A stretch of 64,000 bases of DNA, taken from positions 271,815-335,814 of the forward strand of contig VGRF01000002.1 in NCBI GenBank assembly GCA_016875395.1, written 5' to 3'. Source of the stretch: Deltaproteobacteria bacterium. GTDB lineage: Bacteria; Myxococcota_A; UBA9160; UBA6930. This document shows, piece after piece, positions 63,006 through 64,000 of the stretch (positions are counted from its first letter, which is position 1; the number at the start of each line of letters is the position of its first letter). Under the pieces are notes generated by a model that did not search any database, was not told the origin of the DNA, and was given only the letters and a program-made list of their open reading frames with translations. A program made the translations under genes and the position numbers.

Positions 63006-64000
63006 TCAGCGCTCGCCGTCGCGCTTCACGAGCACGCGCTTGCCGCGGATCTTCGAGCCGCGCAGCGCGTCGATCACGACCTGCGCCGCGTCGGCCGGCA
63101 CCTCGACGAGCGAGAAACCGTCGGTGATCTCGATCGCGCCGATCGCCGAGCCCGGCACGCCCGCCTCGTTCGCAATCGCGCCCACGATGTCCGCAGGCCG
63201 CAGCCCCGCAGCGCGGCCCGCGTTGATGAAGAGGCGCACGCGATCCCACGCGCGCGGATCGCGCCCGCCTTCGTCGCGCCGCTGCGACCCACGTCGCTGC
63301 GGCGCGCGTTCGTCTCCGCGCGGCGCGAAGTCGCGCGCGCCGCGCCCTCGCGCGGGGACGCGCTCGTGAGGCTCGTGCACGCGCGGCGTGGGAATGTCCT
63401 GCTCGTCGGCGCGCGCGCCTTCCTCGTCATGCGTGGCTTGATGCGCGAGCTTCACCGCGGCGGCGGCGACGTCGAGCGGGTCGAGCTCGGAGGCGAGGTC
63501 CTCGACGAGCTTGCGGAACGAGTCGAGCTCGCCGGATTCGACCGCATCGCGCAGCGCGGCGCGCGTCAGCTCGAGCCGGCGATTGCGCAGATCATTCACC
63601 GTGGGCAGCGTCGCCACCGCGATCTTGTGCTTCGTCGCGAACTGGATGTTGCGCAGCAGGCGGTGCTCGCGCGGCTCGACGAAGGTGATCGCGACGCCTT
63701 CGCGCCCCGCGCGCCCAGTGCGGCCGATGCGGTGCACGTACGCGTCGGCCTCGGTGGGAACGTCGTAGTTGAAGACGTGGCTCAGGTGCTCGATGTCGAG
63801 CCCGCGCGCGGCCACGTCGGTCGCGATGAGCAGGTCGGCCGCGCCGCTGCGGAAGCGCTTCATCACGCGGTCGCGCTGCTCCTGCGCGAAGCCGCCGTGC
63901 AGCGCCTCCGCGCGATACCCGCGCGCGTTCATCGCCTCGGCCAGCTCGTCGACCTCGAGGCGCGTGCGGCAGAACACGATCGCGGAAGTGGGCGACTCCA
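63006..64000 (-). CDS. DEAD-box RNA helicase, DeaD/CsdA-like (5' end beyond window)
   Basis: The C-terminal 331 residues are present; the frame is open to the window edge, so start and helicase motifs I-III are missing. Visible are IVFCRTRLEVDELAEAM, LIATDVAARGLDI (motif V), YVHRIGRTGRAGREG (motif VI), a linker rich in Arg/Gly/Asp, and a terminal DbpA-type RNA-binding fold (RVRLFINAGRAAGLRPADIV). Cold-shock/ribosome-assembly helicases of the DeaD group have this layout. Confidence 0.9.
   Translation of the reverse strand, partial: ESPTSAIVFCRTRLEVDELAEAMNARGYRAEALHGGFAQEQRDRVMKRFRSGAADLLIATDVAARGLDIEHLSHVFNYDVPTEADAYVHRIGRTGRAGREGVAITFVEPREHRLLRNIQFATKHKIAVATLPTVNDLRNRRLELTRAALRDAVESGELDSFRKLVEDLASELDPLDVAAAAVKLAHQATHDEEGARADEQDIPTPRVHEPHERVPARGRGARDFAPRGDERAPQRRGSQRRDEGGRDPRAWDRVRLFINAGRAAGLRPADIVGAIANEAGVPGSAIGAIEITDGFSLVEVPADAAQVVIDALRGSKIRGKRVLVKRDGER

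Overview
This 64 kb window is high-GC bacterial DNA packed with genes. Many neighbouring genes share 4-nt ATGA or GTGA stop/start overlaps, and about half the start codons are GTG or TTG. The content is a PlsB-type acyltransferase, PEP-CTERM proteins, TonB receptors, many oxygenases (three P450s, two Baeyer-Villiger-type flavoproteins, a PhyH dioxygenase), a CoA-transferase and a probable selenoprotein. This fits an uncultured Myxococcota / 'deltaproteobacterial' / Binatota-like organism; the phylum is an inference, since no rRNA or ribosomal-protein gene is present.

Layout. (1) 1-21,292, chromosome: plsB (cut by the window edge) with an exported M20 hydrolase; an ABHD18-like hydrolase with a DUF6265 protein; a VOC protein with a small XRE regulator; a CYTH protein; an orphan ParA; a rhodanese lipoprotein; HIT plus phosphodiesterase; SDR; serine hydrolase; an SH3 protein; a DUF455/ATP-grasp fusion; a frameshifted PEP-CTERM protein; a methyltransferase; an NTF2-like protein; a broken TonB receptor; and a luciferase-like oxidoreductase.
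(2) 21,347-45,436, a 24.0 kb genomic island in tRNA-Phe(GAA). A 47-bp repeat of the tRNA 3' part marks both ends. A tyrosine integrase, a truncated phage/plasmid primase-helicase and a DUF5681 gene form the mobile backbone. The cargo (about 22.8-42.6 kb) reads as one metal-acquisition/metallochaperone programme. It has two COG0523 (CobW/ZigA-like) GTPases, a third COG0523-like protein without GTPase motifs, a dihydroorotase paralogue, and a CbiM plus CbiQ-CbiO fused importer. It also has a His-rich exported protein with DUF3299 and an ABC transporter (Zrg-like), TonB receptors, an RhtX/AmpG-like MFS permease, an ECF sigma factor and a DUF2946-like protein. Nested inverted repeats with GTGCCG/CGGCAC outer arms lie in front of several of these genes and may be the shared regulatory element. 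Zinc or cobalt limitation is the likeliest theme, but the metal is not proven.
(3) 45,467-64,000, chromosome: a PEP-CTERM protein; gamma-glutamyltransferase; a GrdB/PrdB-like gene with an in-frame TGA followed by a SECIS-like hairpin; a VOC protein; a DMT-type permease; a family 2 glycosyltransferase. Then come two oxygenase groups (BVMO-PhyH-P450-ferredoxin; BVMO-P450), an SDR, a CaiB-type CoA-transferase, a dienelactone hydrolase, a third P450 and a DEAD-box helicase cut by the right edge.

The most notable points are the candidate selenoprotein, the tRNA-Phe metal island with its repeated hairpin element and degenerate COG0523 protein, the DUF455/ATP-grasp fusion, and an over-represented TTGTTA(G/C)G octamer that is scarce inside the island. 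Several genes carry frameshifts (15.8-16.6, 17.8-20.3 and 29.2-31.3 kb), so either assembly errors or recent gene decay must be kept in mind.
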